Assembly: GCA_934462775.1 (NCBI GenBank)
Contig: CAKSIR010000014.1
Span: forward strand, 1-25,694
Source: an uncultured Ruminiclostridium sp.
GTDB taxonomy: Bacteria > Bacillota > Clostridia > Oscillospirales > Ruminococcaceae
Length of the DNA: 25,694 nucleotides
Direction of reading: 5' to 3'
The translations under genes were made by a program, and so were the position numbers. Under the pieces are notes generated by a model that had not been told where the DNA came from, did not search any database, and was given only the letters and a program-made list of their open reading frames with translations. Of the stretch, positions 6,667-16,241 are shown one piece after another (the stretch's first letter is position 1; every line of letters starts with the position of its first letter).

Positions 6667-7956
6667 TTATTCCAAGAATCCCTTATGATGACGCATCATC
6701 ATCTGGCTCTCAAGCGAACGGCAGGTTTCAAGTGCAACACCTACAAGAATGAGGATTGTTGTACCGCCGAGCGAAAGACCGTTGATGCCTGTAATGTTTG
6801 CAAAAGCAATCGGGAAGATTGCGATGAAACCGAGGAAGATAGCGCCGATAAGCGAAATCTTTGAAAGTGAATTCTGGATAAAATCTGATGTTGGCTTACC
6901 AGGTCTGTAACCCGGGATTGCGCCGTTGTTCTTCTTCAGATTATTGGCAATTTCAACCGGGTTATACTGAATTGCAATATAGAAATAGTTGAATGCAATA
7001 ATAAGAACGAAGTAGAGAATAGCGTAAAGCCATGAGCTTGTGCTGAACAGTCTTACGAAACCGTCCCAGAAGGAGGTTCCGCGGCCGTCAATGCCGAAGA
7101 AATAGCAGATTGTCTGCGGTAAGCTCATAATGGACATTGCGAAAATGATTGGCATAACGCCGGCCATAGCAACCTTAATCGGAATATGAGTTGACTGACC
7201 GCCGTACATCTTTCTGCCCACAACGCGCTTTGCGTACTGAACAGGGATTCTTCTTTCAGCGTTTGTCATGAGAACAACAAGTGCAATCATGGCAATGTAG
7301 ATGATAAGAATAATCGGAACGAAGATTACGTTCTTCATATCAAGGCTCATCTGCTGAATGAGTGTATATACGTCCTCCGGAGCTCTCGAAACGATACCTG
7401 CGAACAGGATCATCGAGATACCGTTGCCAATACCCTTTTCATTGATCTGGTCGCCCAGCCAGATGATAAGGGACGCACCTGCGATAAAGCAGGCAATGAT
7501 TGTAATAGCGGCAAGCACACCGTCGAAGCCGTCTACATAAGAAACTGCTCCGTTGTTTCTCAGACCGATGTAGAATGCAATAGCCTGGAACAGTGCAAGA
7601 CCGAGAGAAACGTACTTATTGATTTTGTTGATTTTCTTACGTCCTTCATCGCCTTCCTTGCTCAGTCTTTCCAGCGCAGGAATTGCAACTGTAAGGAGCT
7701 GAACAATGATGGATGCGTTGATGTAAGGCGTAATGGACATTGCAAACAATGTGCCTCTGCTGAGCGATCCGCCCGTCATAGCGTCCAGATATGTTAAGAG
7801 AGTGCCCTCGCCGAGCATCGACTTAATTGCGTCAGGATCTAAGAACGGAACGAAAATCGCACTGCCTAAACGGAAAATGAGGATGATGAGTAATGTGTAT
7901 AAAATCTTTTTGCGCAGATTGACATCTTTCCACGCATTTCTGAAGACTTCAAACAT
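6667..7956 (-). CDS. secY: Protein translocase subunit SecY
   Basis: The 429-residue core channel of the Sec translocon is an integral membrane protein with the expected set of about ten hydrophobic helices. The N-terminus (MFEVFRNAWKDVNLRKKILYT) is cytoplasmic, followed by the plug region (GGSLSRGTLFAMSITPYINASI). The cytosolic loop AERRIPVQYAKRVVGRKMYGG contacts SecA and the ribosome. Its start overlaps the rplO stop in TAATG, implying coupled translation. Its length is normal for Firmicutes. Confidence 0.97.
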   Translation of the reverse strand: MFEVFRNAWKDVNLRKKILYTLLIILIFRLGSAIFVPFLDPDAIKSMLGEGTLLTYLDAMTGGSLSRGTLFAMSITPYINASIIVQLLTVAIPALERLSKEGDEGRKKINKINKYVSLGLALFQAIAFYIGLRNNGAVSYVDGFDGVLAAITIIACFIAGASLIIWLGDQINEKGIGNGISMILFAGIVSRAPEDVYTLIQQMSLDMKNVIFVPIILIIYIAMIALVVLMTNAERRIPVQYAKRVVGRKMYGGQSTHIPIKVAMAGVMPIIFAMSIMSLPQTICYFFGIDGRGTSFWDGFVRLFSTSSWLYAILYFVLIIAFNYFYIAIQYNPVEIANNLKKNNGAIPGYRPGKPTSDFIQNSLSKISLIGAIFLGFIAIFPIAFANITGINGLSLGGTTILILVGVALETCRSLESQMMMRHHKGFLE

Positions 7957-8399
7957 TAGATCACCTCTGCCTTTCCGCCTGCACTTTCAATTTTTGCTTT
8001 AGCGGATTCAGAGAACTTGGCAGCCTTTACTGTGAATGACTTTGTGAGTTCGCCGTTACCGAGTACCTTGACACCGTCAAGAGTATTCTTTAAAAGACCG
8101 GCTTCTACAATTGCAGCTTCGTCGATAACCGCACCGTTTTCAAACTTCTTTTCTAAGTCTGATACGTTGATTGTTGCAAAGTTTGTTCCAAAGATATTGT
8201 TGAAACCACGCTTTGGAATGCGCATTGCAAGCTTTGTCTGACCACCTTCAAATCCCGGCTTAACGCCGCCGCCTGAACGTGCCCACTGACCCTTGTGTCC
8301 TTTACCTGCTGTCTTGCCCCAGCCTGAACCATGGCCGCGGCCGATGCGCTTAACTTCCTTAGTTGCGCCCTCTGCAGGAGATAATTCGTGTAGCTTCAA
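7956..8399 (-). CDS. rplO: 50S ribosomal protein uL15
   Basis: The 147-residue assembly protein begins MKLHELSPAEGATKEVKRIGRGHGSGWGKT, with the glycine-rich basic N-terminal tail that threads into 23S rRNA. It continues with the typical GFEGGQTKLAMRIPKRGF and a globular C-terminal half. GGAGGTGTAACC precedes the ATG. It lies 45 bases after rpmD, and its stop overlaps the secY start by one base. Confidence 0.97.
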   Translation of the reverse strand: MKLHELSPAEGATKEVKRIGRGHGSGWGKTAGKGHKGQWARSGGGVKPGFEGGQTKLAMRIPKRGFNNIFGTNFATINVSDLEKKFENGAVIDEAAIVEAGLLKNTLDGVKVLGNGELTKSFTVKAAKFSESAKAKIESAGGKAEVI

Positions 8400-8444
8400 T
8401 GGTTACACCTCCTATATAAACTTTGAGTGTTTGTGGTTCTGAGC

Positions 8445-8621
8445 TTACGCTTCAGTAACCTCTACCAGATAAGAAATCTTATTGATTTTGCCCTTTGTTG
8501 CTTCGTTGTCAGGCTGAACTGTTTCGTCGCTAATCTTGCGTAAGCCTAAAGAATAAGCTGTTGCAATGTGACTGTCGTTACGTCCAACCAGTGACTTAAC
8601 CAACTTGATTTTTAATGCCAT
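8445..8621 (-). CDS. rpmD: 50S ribosomal protein uL30
   Basis: The 58-residue protein starts MALKIKLVKSLVGRNDSHIATAYSLGL and matches the short bacterial uL30 throughout. The frame is open further upstream to 8699, but that extension overlaps rpsE and lacks family similarity. ATG 8621 with the purine-rich AAGGATGG upstream is therefore the start. It follows rpsE by 37 bases and precedes rplO by 45. Confidence 0.95.
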   Translation of the reverse strand: MALKIKLVKSLVGRNDSHIATAYSLGLRKISDETVQPDNEATKGKINKISYLVEVTEA

Positions 8622-8658
8622 TTTGGTTTCCATCCTTTCTTGGATTTCATGAAGGAAA

Positions 8659-9156
8659 TCAGAAAATTTCCTTAACAGTTTTGCCTCTGAGTGCTGCAAC
8701 CTCTTCAGCGTCTCTCAGAGATGTAAGACCTGCGAGAGTAGCGCGAACTACGTTGCAAGGATTGTTGGAACGCAGTGACTTTGTACGAATGTTCTTGATA
8801 CCTGCCATTTCAACTACTGAACGAACCGGACCGCCTGCGATAACGCCGGTACCTTCCGGAGCCGGCTTCATGAGAACTGTGCCTGCGCCGAACTTGCCGA
8901 TTACTTCATGAGGGATTGTGCTGCCCTTCATAGAAATCTTAACAATGTTCTTCTTAGCGTCTTCAATGCCCTTGCGGATTGCGTCCGGAACTTCGTTTGA
9001 CTTGCCCATGCCGAAGCCGACAACACCATTGCGGTCGCCAACTACTACGAGAGCAGCAAACTTCATGATGCGTCCGCCCTTAACTGTCTTGGATACGCGG
9101 TTGATAGCTACAACCTTTTCCTCAAGCTCATATTTTGATGCATCTAAAAGTGCCAA
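8659..9156 (-). CDS. rpsE: 30S ribosomal protein uS5
   Basis: The 165-residue protein of the 30S body contributes to decoding accuracy and mRNA unwinding. The N-terminal double-stranded-RNA-binding-like domain includes [27 protein letters not shown]. The [16 protein letters not shown] loop and the C-terminal [23 protein letters not shown] are typical. It starts 22 bases after rplR, with AGGAGG before the ATG. Confidence 0.97.
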   Translation of the reverse strand: MALLDASKYELEEKVVAINRVSKTVKGGRIMKFAALVVVGDRNGVVGFGMGKSNEVPDAIRKGIEDAKKNIVKISMKGSTIPHEVIGKFGAGTVLMKPAPEGTGVIAGGPVRSVVEMAGIKNIRTKSLRSNNPCNVVRATLAGLTSLRDAEEVAALRGKTVKEIF

Positions 9157-9178
9157 AATGTTTTTCCTCCTATACTTA

Positions 9179-9538
9179 TTAGAAATTCAAGCCGCCTTCA
9201 CGAGCACCTTCTGCAAGAGCAGCAACTCTGCCGTGATAAACGTAACCTGAACGGTCAAATACTACATCTGTAATACCGGCAGCCTTAGCCTTTTCAGCCA
9301 GCTTTAAGCCAACCTTCTTGGCTGCTTCGATGTTTCCGCCGTATTCATTGAAATCCTTCTCGTTAGAAGACGCTGCGCAAAGTGTCTTTCCTGCAACATC
9401 GTCGATAAGCTGAGCATAGATATTCTTGTTAGAACGGAAAACATTAAGGCGTGGGCATTCAGCAGTACCGGAAATCTTACCGCGTACACGGATGTGACGC
9501 TTGATTCTGTTCTTATTGCTGTCAATAATTTTAATCAT
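9179..9538 (-). CDS. rplR: 50S ribosomal protein uL18
   Basis: The 119-residue 5S rRNA-binding protein has a basic N-terminus ([19 protein letters not shown]), [19 protein letters not shown] in the middle, and the C-terminal [27 protein letters not shown]. These are all hallmark segments. It lies 18 bases after rplF, in the standard spc order, and is intact. Confidence 0.97.
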   Translation of the reverse strand: MIKIIDSNKNRIKRHIRVRGKISGTAECPRLNVFRSNKNIYAQLIDDVAGKTLCAASSNEKDFNEYGGNIEAAKKVGLKLAEKAKAAGITDVVFDRSGYVYHGRVAALAEGAREGGLNF

Positions 9539-9556
9539 TTAATTCACCCCTATGTT

Positions 9557-10102
9557 TTACTTCTTGCCCTTACCGGCCTTACCTTCCTTACGGCGAACAA
9601 CTTCATCAATATACTTGATGCCCTTGCCCTTGTAAGGCTCTGGCGGACGGATGCTTCTTACTTCAGCAGCAAACTGGCCAACCTTCTGCTTATCGATACC
9701 CTTGATAATAATCTGGTTTGGCTGAGGAGATTCAATTGTGATGTCCTCTGTATCGGAAACAACAACCGGATGGGAGAAACCGAGTGTAAGGTTTAAGTCC
9801 TTACCTGTCTTCTGGCATCTGTAACCAACACCGTTGATTTCCAGTGTCTTGCTGTAACCGTTTGTTACGCCCTCGATCATGTTGTGAATGAGAGTTCTTG
9901 TTAAACCGTGTAAAGAACGGTTTGCAGGATCGTCATTCGGACGTGTAACAGTGATGTGACCGTCAGCAAGCTCGATCTTCATCTGTGGCTTGAACTCCTT
10001 AGTAAGAGTTCCCTTTGGTCCCTTTACAGTAACTGTGGAGCCGTCGATTTTAACTTCAACGCCTGCCGGAACAGCAACCGGTAACTTACCTATTCTTGAC
10101 AT
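9557..10102 (-). CDS. rplF: 50S ribosomal protein uL6
   Basis: The 181-residue two-domain protein lies near the factor-binding site. It starts [17 protein letters not shown], repeats the same fold twice, and carries the conserved C-terminal [38 protein letters not shown] precedes the ATG. It lies 16 bases after rpsH and 18 before rplR. Confidence 0.97.
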   Translation of the reverse strand: MSRIGKLPVAVPAGVEVKIDGSTVTVKGPKGTLTKEFKPQMKIELADGHITVTRPNDDPANRSLHGLTRTLIHNMIEGVTNGYSKTLEINGVGYRCQKTGKDLNLTLGFSHPVVVSDTEDITIESPQPNQIIIKGIDKQKVGQFAAEVRSIRPPEPYKGKGIKYIDEVVRRKEGKAGKGKK

Positions 10103-10118
10103 TACTATTCCTCCTCAA

Positions 10119-10517
10119 TTACCATACGAAAGCGAGGACTTCGCCGCCAACGTGTTCTGCGCGAGCCTGTCTGTCTGTCATGATACCCTTAGATGTGGAT
10201 ACGATGGCAATACCAAGACCCTTCATAACCTTTGGCATATCCTTGCTGTTTGAATAAATTCTTAAACCCGGCTTACTTACTCTGCGTAAACCTGTGATAA
10301 CCTGAGCCTTATTTTCAGTGTACTTTAATGTAACTCTGATGATACCCTGCTTGTTATCTTCGATAACTCTGAAGTTCTTGATATATCCCTCGTCAACTAA
10401 GATCTGAGCGATCTGCTTCTTCATGTTTGAGCAAGGAATGTCAACAGATGGGTGCTTCGCTGTGTTTGCATTACGAATTCTTGTAAGCATATCTGCGATA
10501 GTATCAGTAATCTGCAT
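10119..10517 (-). CDS. rpsH: 30S ribosomal protein uS8
   Basis: The 132-residue primary 16S-binding protein starts [18 protein letters not shown] and ends with the family signature [26 protein letters not shown]. In E. coli S8 represses the spc operon at the rplE start; nothing here shows whether that holds. AAGGAGGAAGC precedes the ATG. It follows rpsN by 43 bases. Confidence 0.97.
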   Translation of the reverse strand: MQITDTIADMLTRIRNANTAKHPSVDIPCSNMKKQIAQILVDEGYIKNFRVIEDNKQGIIRVTLKYTENKAQVITGLRRVSKPGLRIYSNSKDMPKVMKGLGIAIVSTSKGIMTDRQARAEHVGGEVLAFVW

Positions 10518-10560
10518 TATTTGCTTCCTCCTTTAGCAATTTTTCAAAAAAATTAAGTTA

Positions 10561-10746
10561 TTACCAGCTTGCCTTCTTAACGCCCGGGATCTGACCCTTG
10601 TAAGCAAGCTCTCTAAAGCAAATTCTGCAAATACCAAACTTACGCAGGTAAGCGTGAGGTCTGCCGCATATTTTGCATCTGTTGTAAGAACGGGTGGAAA
10701 ACTTTGCAGGACGCTGCTGCTTTGCAATCATTGATTTTTTTGCCAT
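10561..10746 (-). CDS. rpsN: 30S ribosomal protein uS14, zinc type
   Basis: The 61-residue short form has two CxxC pairs, Cys24/Cys27 and Cys40/Cys43, that bind structural zinc. It ends [11 protein letters not shown] as usual for type Z. This form is typical of Gram-positive bacteria and replaces the long zinc-free protein. It lies 20 bases after rplE. Confidence 0.97.
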   Translation of the reverse strand: MAKKSMIAKQQRPAKFSTRSYNRCKICGRPHAYLRKFGICRICFRELAYKGQIPGVKKASW

Positions 10747-10766
10747 ATTTATTTCCTTTACCTTTC

Positions 10767-11306
10767 TTATTTAGCGAACGGAGCGCCCATAAGTGCGAGC
10801 AGCTCTCTTGCTTCTTCGTCTGTCTTAGCGGTTGTTACAAAGTTGATGTCCATACCGCGGATTGCGTCAATCTTCTCATATTCGATTTCAGGGAAGATTA
10901 ACTGTTCCTTAAGACCAACGCTGTAATTTCCGCGTCCGTCAAATGAGTTAGGATTGATACCTCTGAAGTCGCGTACACGTGGGAGAGCGATGTTGAAGAA
11001 TCTGTCGAGGAATTCGTACATCTTCTGATCTCTCAGTGTAACCTTAACGCCGATGATGTTGCCTTCACGAAGCTTGAAGTTTGCGATAGCCTTCTTAGCC
11101 TTGCAAACTACCGGCTTCTGGCCTGTAATCTGGCTTAAATCGCTCATGATTGCGTCAATCTTCTTCTGGTCGTCCTTAGCTTCGCCGCAACCAACGTTGA
11201 CAACAATCTTATCGAGCTTTGGAATCTGCATTACGCTCTTGTAACCGAACTTCTTCATAAGTGCAGGAGCAACAGTTTCCTTATAATAAGTTTTCATTCT
11301 TGCCAT
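10767..11306 (-). CDS. rplE: 50S ribosomal protein uL5
   Basis: The 179-residue protein is part of the 5S RNP and contacts P-site tRNA. The frame holds the conserved [42 protein letters not shown] and [24 protein letters not shown]. It starts with [10 protein letters not shown]; another in-frame Met lies three codons later. GGAGTATTTTATA precedes the first ATG. The spacer from rplX is 62 bases, longer than most. Confidence 0.97.
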   Translation of the reverse strand: MARMKTYYKETVAPALMKKFGYKSVMQIPKLDKIVVNVGCGEAKDDQKKIDAIMSDLSQITGQKPVVCKAKKAIANFKLREGNIIGVKVTLRDQKMYEFLDRFFNIALPRVRDFRGINPNSFDGRGNYSVGLKEQLIFPEIEYEKIDAIRGMDINFVTTAKTDEEARELLALMGAPFAK

Positions 11307-11368
11307 TATAAAATACTCCTTACTGGCAGCAGCCGGAAGTTACTTTATCCGACCCACTGTCTAGTCAA

Positions 11369-11683
11369 TTAGAGTTCGGCACCGCAGTGCTTGCAAACTC
11401 TTACCTTCTTGTCGTCCTTAACTTCGCTGCCAACTCTTGTTGCCTTACCGCACTTAGGGCATACAGGCATAACCTTGCATGCGTAAAGAGCGCCTTCAGC
11501 CTTAACGATACCGCCGAGCTGACCCTGTCCTTTTGGCTTAACGTGCTTTGTAACGATGTTGCGGCCTTCAACGATAACCTTGCCTTCGGAAGGAGAAACT
11601 TCAAGAACCTTACCGGTCTTGCCCTTGTCCTTACCGGAGATAATCATTACGTTATCGCCCTTTTTAACGTGTAAGTTATTCAT
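11369..11683 (-). CDS. rplX: 50S ribosomal protein uL24 with C-terminal zinc ribbon
   Basis: The 104-residue assembly initiator has a KOW motif ([21 protein letters not shown], residues 6-26). The C-terminal half carries two CxxC pairs, Cys75/Cys78 (VCPKCGK) and Cys97/Cys100 (VCKHCGAEL), as in many clostridial uL24 proteins, predicting a bound zinc. AGGAAG precedes the ATG. It lies 14 bases after rplN. Confidence 0.96.
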   Translation of the reverse strand: MNNLHVKKGDNVMIISGKDKGKTGKVLEVSPSEGKVIVEGRNIVTKHVKPKGQGQLGGIVKAEGALYACKVMPVCPKCGKATRVGSEVKDDKKVRVCKHCGAEL

Positions 11684-11697
11684 CTCAAGCTTCCTCC

Positions 11698-12066
11698 TTA
11701 CAGAACTTCAGGAGCAAGTGAAAGAATCTTCATATAGTCCTTATCACGAAGCTCTCTTGCTACTGGTCCAAAGATACGAGTTCCTCTCGGATTCTTATCT
11801 TCCTTAATAATAACGGCTGCGTTTTCGTCGAAGCGGATATATGTTCCGTCATCGCGTCTAACGCCTGTTGTTGAACGTACGATTACGCACTTAACAACAT
11901 CGCCCTTCTTAACTGTGCCGCCTGGTGTTGCTTTCTTAACGGAAGCTACAACCACGTCACCGATGTTAGCATATTTTCTGCGTGTACCGCCCAGTACTCT
12001 GATGCACATAAGCTCTTTAGCGCCTGTGTTATCAGCTACCTTCATGCGTGTCTGCATCTGTATCAT
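11698..12066 (-). CDS. rplN: 50S ribosomal protein uL14
   Basis: The 122-residue protein at the subunit interface forms inter-subunit bridges. [25 protein letters not shown] and the C-terminal [24 protein letters not shown] are full-length family features. AAGGAG lies about nine bases before the ATG. It lies 21 bases after rpsQ and 14 before rplX. Confidence 0.97.
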   Translation of the reverse strand: MIQMQTRMKVADNTGAKELMCIRVLGGTRRKYANIGDVVVASVKKATPGGTVKKGDVVKCVIVRSTTGVRRDDGTYIRFDENAAVIIKEDKNPRGTRIFGPVARELRDKDYMKILSLAPEVL

Positions 12067-12087
12067 GGATATTATCTCCTTCCGTTA

Positions 12088-12345
12088 TTACTTAGCTCTT
12101 TCGATTACGTTGATTAAGCGCCATCTCTTATCCTTGGAGAGTGGTCTTGTTTCCATAATCTCAACTGTATCACCGATATTGCAGGTGTTTTCCTCATCAT
12201 GAGCCTTTAACTTAACTGTATTCTTGATGATCTTTTTATATAAAGGGTGGCGAACATTATCTGCGATAGCTACAACGATTGTCTTGTCCATCTTGTTGCT
12301 GACAACCTTGCCTACTCTTGTCTTACGTAAATTTCTCTCGTTCAA
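12088..12345 (-). CDS. rpsQ: 30S ribosomal protein uS17 (TTG start)
   Basis: The 85-residue primary 16S-binding protein starts [20 protein letters not shown] after the initiator and carries the OB-fold through [16 protein letters not shown] place the start at TTG 12345. A strong AGGGAGG (12359-12353) lies seven bases upstream, and the product then matches family length. A longer reading from GTG 12363 would overlap the rpmC stop and translate the ribosome-binding site itself, adding six residues without family support. Confidence 0.93.
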   Translation of the reverse strand: MNERNLRKTRVGKVVSNKMDKTIVVAIADNVRHPLYKKIIKNTVKLKAHDEENTCNIGDTVEIMETRPLSKDKRWRLINVIERAK

Positions 12346-12359
12346 GGTTCTTCCTCCCT

Positions 12360-12560
12360 TCACTTAGTAGCAGCGAGCTCACGCTCACGCTGAACTGTCT
12401 TGATGATTGCGATTTCCTTCTTAACAGCCTTGATTCTCATTGGATTGTCAAGCTGATTAACGGCGAGCTGAAAACGGAGGTTGAACATTTCCTGTCTTAA
12501 CTCGGCAATCTTCTTTTCTAACTCAACTTCTGAGAGTTCTCTGATTTCCTTAACCTTCAT
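12360..12560 (-). CDS. rpmC: 50S ribosomal protein uL29
   Basis: The 66-residue two-helix protein at the exit tunnel starts [33 protein letters not shown] and ends RELAATK. Its start overlaps the rplP stop as TAATG. Its stop sits just before the rpsQ ribosome-binding site, which shares the bases after the TGA. Confidence 0.97.
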   Translation of the reverse strand: MKVKEIRELSEVELEKKIAELRQEMFNLRFQLAVNQLDNPMRIKAVKKEIAIIKTVQRERELAATK

Positions 12561-12982
12561 TACTGCTCACCTCCCTGTTCCTTTGCTACAAACTTGCACT
12601 TGATCGGAAGCTTGTGCATAGCAAGACGCATAGCTTCGCGTGCAATTTCTTCAGAAACGCCTGAAATCTCAAACATAACTCTGCCCGGCTTAACAACAGC
12701 TACCCAGTATTCCGGTGAGCCCTTACCTGAACCCATTCGAGTTTCAGCCGGCTTCTCTGTTACCGGCTTGTCCGGGAAAATCTTGATCCAAACCTGACCG
12801 CCACGCTTGATGTAACGTGTCATAGCGATACGAGCTGCTTCAATCTGGTTAGAAGTGATCCAAGCCGGCTCTAAAGCCTGTAAACCGTACTCGCCGTTGC
12901 TTACCACGTTACCACGTGTAGCCTTACCTGTCATACGACCTCTCTGCTGTCTTCTGTACTTAACTCTCTTTGGAAGTAGCAT
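12560..12982 (-). CDS. rplP: 50S ribosomal protein uL16
   Basis: The 140-residue late-assembly protein organises the A-site tRNA-binding region. [24 protein letters not shown], the central [33 protein letters not shown] and [25 protein letters not shown] are typical. Start and stop both overlap neighbours by one base (TAATG with rpsC upstream and rpmC downstream), suggesting strict translational coupling of three genes. Confidence 0.97.
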   Translation of the reverse strand: MLLPKRVKYRRQQRGRMTGKATRGNVVSNGEYGLQALEPAWITSNQIEAARIAMTRYIKRGGQVWIKIFPDKPVTEKPAETRMGSGKGSPEYWVAVVKPGRVMFEISGVSEEIAREAMRLAMHKLPIKCKFVAKEQGGEQ

Positions 12983-13728
12983 TATTCGTTACCCCCTTCT
13001 TTTTTCTCTGCTCTTGGCTTAAAATTCTTTCTGCTGCCGTTATCGTCGCGTCTTTTTCTTGCCGGTCTTTCAGGCTTGTTTTCGCGGATTTCACCCTTGA
13101 GAACTTCGCCCTTGTACAGCCAAACCTTAACGCCGATAACGCCGTAAGTTGTATTTGCTCTTGCTACACCGTAGTCGATGTCTGCACGGAGTGTCTGAAG
13201 CGGAATAGTACCTTCATGGTAGCTTTCGGAACGAGCGATTTCAGCGCCGCCTAAACGACCGCTAACCTGTGTCTTGATACCCTTAGCGCCGGCCTTCATT
13301 GTTCTGCCGATGCAGGACTTCATTGCACGTCTGAATGATACACGAGCTTCAAGCTGTGATGCAATGTTTTCAGCAACAAGCTGAGCGTTTAAGTCAACGT
13401 TCTTAACTTCAACAATGTTGATGTTTACTGTCTTGTCGCCTGCAATCATCTTTTCGAGTTCAGCTCTGAGCTTTTCGATTTCTGCGCCCTTCTGACCGAT
13501 TACGATACCGGGCTTAGCGCAGGAGATGTTAATCTTAACTCTCTTAGCGTCACGTTCGATTTCGATTGTCGGAACGCCAGCCTTGTAGAGCTTTTTCTTT
13601 AAAAATTCACGGATTTTGTAGTCTTCAACAAGTGTATCGCCAAAGGTTGCCTTGCTCGCGAACCAGCGAGAATCCCAATCCTTGATAACACCCACTCTAA
13701 GACCGTGTGGATTAACCTTTTGTCCCAT
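12982..13728 (-). CDS. rpsC: 30S ribosomal protein uS3
   Basis: The 248-residue protein lines the mRNA entry tunnel. It opens [20 protein letters not shown], has a KH domain with [15 protein letters not shown], and the S3 C-terminal domain [16 protein letters not shown]. The end is a long, highly charged tail ([14 protein letters not shown] and beyond to GGNE), somewhat extended relative to the E. coli protein. GGAGG precedes the ATG. It lies 12 bases after rplV. Confidence 0.97.
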   Translation of the reverse strand: MGQKVNPHGLRVGVIKDWDSRWFASKATFGDTLVEDYKIREFLKKKLYKAGVPTIEIERDAKRVKINISCAKPGIVIGQKGAEIEKLRAELEKMIAGDKTVNINIVEVKNVDLNAQLVAENIASQLEARVSFRRAMKSCIGRTMKAGAKGIKTQVSGRLGGAEIARSESYHEGTIPLQTLRADIDYGVARANTTYGVIGVKVWLYKGEVLKGEIRENKPERPARKRRDDNGSRKNFKPRAEKKEGGNE

Positions 13729-13740
13729 TGTTATCCTCCC

Positions 13741-14076
13741 TTATTCTGCTTCTTTAACAACCAAAACGATATTGGAAGTTCTCTTTAAGATTCTGTGAGC
13801 GCTGCCCTTTGCAGCAGGTCTGATTCTCTTTAAAGTAACGCCTGCACCAACATGGCACTCTGAAACGTAGCAAGTGGATAAATCCATATTGTGATTGTTT
13901 TCAGCGTTTGCCATTGCTGACTTGAGGAGCTTCATAAGCGGCTCGCTTGCAGCCTTTGGTGTCATTTTAAGAGTTGCCATTGCAATGTCGCACGGCTTGT
14001 TTCTGATAAGATCAAGTACGATTCCAACCTTGCGAGGTGAAATGCGAACCTGTCTGAGTTCTGCTCTTGCCTCCAT
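13741..14076 (-). CDS. rplV: 50S ribosomal protein uL22
   Basis: The 111-residue exit-tunnel protein starts [27 protein letters not shown]. The beta-hairpin reaching into the tunnel includes [22 protein letters not shown]. The frame is open to 14166, but ATG 14076 follows AAGGAGGAG at good spacing and gives family length. The longer version would overlap rpsS. It lies 13 bases after rpsS. Confidence 0.96.
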   Translation of the reverse strand: MEARAELRQVRISPRKVGIVLDLIRNKPCDIAMATLKMTPKAASEPLMKLLKSAMANAENNHNMDLSTCYVSECHVGAGVTLKRIRPAAKGSAHRILKRTSNIVLVVKEAE

Positions 14077-14089
14077 GTGCTGCTCCTCC

Positions 14090-14365
14090 TTACTTCTTAG
14101 TAGTCTTGCTTCCGATATGACCCTTGAAGGTTCTTGTCGGAGCAAATTCACCCAGCTTATGACCAACCATATCTTCTGTTACATAAACCGGAACGTGCTT
14201 TCTGCCATCGTGAACTGCGAATGTGTGTCCAACGAAATCAGGGAAAATTGTGCTTGAGCGGCTCCATGTCTTGAGAACTTTCTTTTCGCCGGCTTCGTTC
14301 ATTGCCTTAACTCTCTTAAGGAGAACTTCCTGCACATAAGGTCCCTTCTTAATACTTCTGCTCAT
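14090..14365 (-). CDS. rpsS: 30S ribosomal protein uS19
   Basis: The 91-residue head protein starts [19 protein letters not shown] and has the signature [17 protein letters not shown] near the end. AAAGGATAT precedes the ATG. The spacer from rplB is 90 bases and contains an inverted repeat, unlike most junctions in this operon. Confidence 0.97.
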   Translation of the reverse strand: MSRSIKKGPYVQEVLLKRVKAMNEAGEKKVLKTWSRSSTIFPDFVGHTFAVHDGRKHVPVYVTEDMVGHKLGEFAPTRTFKGHIGSKTTKK

Positions 14366-14394
14366 ATTATAAAATATCCTTTCAAGTTACGCTG

Positions 14395-14452
14395 CAAGTT
14401 AATGAATTTCGCATTACCCTTACGGAACGGAATTCTTATTAACAACAACTTG
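14395..14452. other. Imperfect hairpin in the rplB-rpsS spacer
   Basis: CAAGTT (14395-14400) pairs with AACTTG (14447-14452). Inside, AAT and GAATT (14401-14408) can pair with AATTC (14431-14435) and a following ATT across a two-base bulge. It lies wholly between the two genes. Its role is unknown; it may be only chance pairing in AT-rich spacer. Confidence 0.35.
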
Positions 14453-14455
14453 TGA

Positions 14456-15286
14456 TTACTTAGAGTTTCTTCTCTTTACGATGAACTTGTCTGTTCTGTT
14501 GTTTGTCTTACGAGTCTTGTAACCAAGAGCCGGTTTACCCCAAGGAGTAACAGGGCCTGGTCTGCCGACCGGTGACTTACCTTCACCACCACCGTGCGGG
14601 TGATCGTTAGGGTTCATTACAGAACCGCGAACTGTTGGTCTAACGCCCATGTGTCTAACTCTGCCGGCCTTACCGAGGTTTACGTTAAGGTGGTCGCCGT
14701 TAGAAACTGTACCGATAGATGCCATGCACTTTTCAGAAACGTTTCTTAACTCGCCGCTTGGGAGTCTGACAAGAGCCATTCCGTTTTCCTTAGCCATCAG
14801 CTGAGCCATGTTGCCTGCGGAACGAACGAGCTGAGCGCCCTTACCCGGGTAAAGCTCTACGTTGTGGATAACTGTACCAACAGGAATGTCCTTAAGAGCA
14901 AGTGCGTTGCCGGGCTTGATGTCAGCGTCGCCTGATCTTACAATATCGCCAACCTTAAGTCCCTCAGGAGCAAGGATGTATCTCTTTTCGCCGTCTTCGT
15001 ACTTAACGAGCGCGATGAAAGCTGTTCTGTTTGGATCGTATTCGAGAGTCATAACTTCAGCGTTCATGCCAAGCTTGTTTCTCTTGAAGTCGATAACTCT
15101 GTACTTTCTTCTCTGAGCTCCGCCCTTGTGTCTTACAGTGATTCTACCGTAGCTGTTACGGCCGGAATGCTTCTTTAAAGATTCGAGCAGGCTTCTTTCA
15201 GGAGCTACCTTAGATAAGCCGCTGTAATCAACAACAGTCATGCCTCTGCGACCAGGGGTGACCGGTTTATATGTCTTAATAGCCAT
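14456..15286 (-). CDS. rplB: 50S ribosomal protein uL2
   Basis: The 276-residue protein is needed for subunit association and peptidyl transfer. [20 protein letters not shown] at the start, the OB and SH3-like domains, and the C-terminal [23 protein letters not shown] with its essential histidine are intact. GGAGTGAAG precedes the ATG. It lies 17 bases after rplW. Confidence 0.98.
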   Translation of the reverse strand: MAIKTYKPVTPGRRGMTVVDYSGLSKVAPERSLLESLKKHSGRNSYGRITVRHKGGAQRRKYRVIDFKRNKLGMNAEVMTLEYDPNRTAFIALVKYEDGEKRYILAPEGLKVGDIVRSGDADIKPGNALALKDIPVGTVIHNVELYPGKGAQLVRSAGNMAQLMAKENGMALVRLPSGELRNVSEKCMASIGTVSNGDHLNVNLGKAGRVRHMGVRPTVRGSVMNPNDHPHGGGEGKSPVGRPGPVTPWGKPALGYKTRKTNNRTDKFIVKRRNSK

Positions 15287-15303
15287 TTATCTTCACTCCT
15301 TAC

Positions 15304-15603
15304 TTAAATCATGCCGTCAAAGAATTCAATTGTCTTAGAATCCTTTTCGAGAGTTACGATTGCTTTCTTCCAAGCAGATGTGTAACCTTCGCTGCGACCC
15401 ATTCTCTTTTTCTTGCCTCTAACGTTCATTGTGTTAACCTTAGCAACCTTAACGCCTGCGAACAGAGCTTCAATTGCCTTTTTAACTTCAATTTTGTTAG
15501 CGGATTTAGCAACTTCGAAAGTGTACTTGCGGTCAGCAAGCGCTTCCATTGAATTTTCTGTAATAATTGGGCGGATGATAATGTTCTGAGCAATCTTTTC
15601 CAT
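15304..15603 (-). CDS. rplW: 50S ribosomal protein uL23
   Basis: The 99-residue protein sits at the exit tunnel and docks trigger factor and SRP. It has [39 protein letters not shown] and the basic loop [13 protein letters not shown]. Its ATG overlaps the rplD stop in TAATG. rplB follows after 17 bases. Confidence 0.97.
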   Translation of the reverse strand: MEKIAQNIIIRPIITENSMEALADRKYTFEVAKSANKIEVKKAIEALFAGVKVAKVNTMNVRGKKKRMGRSEGYTSAWKKAIVTLEKDSKTIEFFDGMI

Positions 15604-16226
15604 TATGCATATACCTCCTCAATCTTAGCAACAGCGTCCTTAACAACGATGAACTTGTTGTAGTTCAGGATGTCGTAAACGTTAAGTGTGTTGTACTGAG
15701 TTGTCTTAACACCGGGGATGTTAGCTGCACTCTTGATTACCTTAGCGTCAACTGTATCGAGAACGATAAGCGCCTTGCCTTCTACGTTTAATGCCTTGAG
15801 CATATTAACGATTGTCTTTGTCTTGAAAGAGTCTGTTGTGATTGTGTCAACTACAACCATCTCGTCAGCTGCTACCTTTGAAGATAAAGCAGAGAGGAGA
15901 GCCAGTCTCTTAACCTTTTTATTTAATGAGTAGCTGTAGCTTCTTGGCTTCGGTCCGAGTGCAATACCACCGTGTGTCCACTGAGGAGCTCTTGTTGAAC
16001 CCTGTCTTGCGTGACCTGTGCCCTTCTGTCTCCAAGGCTTCTTGCCGCCGCCGCTAACTTCTGTTCTTGTCAGTGTGGACTGTGTGCCCTGACGCTGATT
16101 TGCAAGATAGTTAACAACTGCTGCGTGCATAACTACTGTATTTGGTTCGATACCGAATACGGCGTCATTAAGAGTGAGGTCGGAAACAGCATTACCGGAC
16201 ATATCATAAACTTTTACGTTTGCCAT
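15603..16226 (-). CDS. rplD: 50S ribosomal protein uL4
   Basis: The 207-residue protein starts [21 protein letters not shown]. The extended tunnel loop [29 protein letters not shown] lies around residues 60-90. In gamma-proteobacteria uL4 represses the S10 operon through its leader; whether this one does so is unknown, but the long leader here makes it worth asking. AGGAGGAATTACA precedes the ATG. It lies 15 bases after rplC. Confidence 0.97.
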   Translation of the reverse strand: MANVKVYDMSGNAVSDLTLNDAVFGIEPNTVVMHAAVVNYLANQRQGTQSTLTRTEVSGGGKKPWRQKGTGHARQGSTRAPQWTHGGIALGPKPRSYSYSLNKKVKRLALLSALSSKVAADEMVVVDTITTDSFKTKTIVNMLKALNVEGKALIVLDTVDAKVIKSAANIPGVKTTQYNTLNVYDILNYNKFIVVKDAVAKIEEVYA

Positions 16227-16241
16227 TGTAATTCCTCCTCC

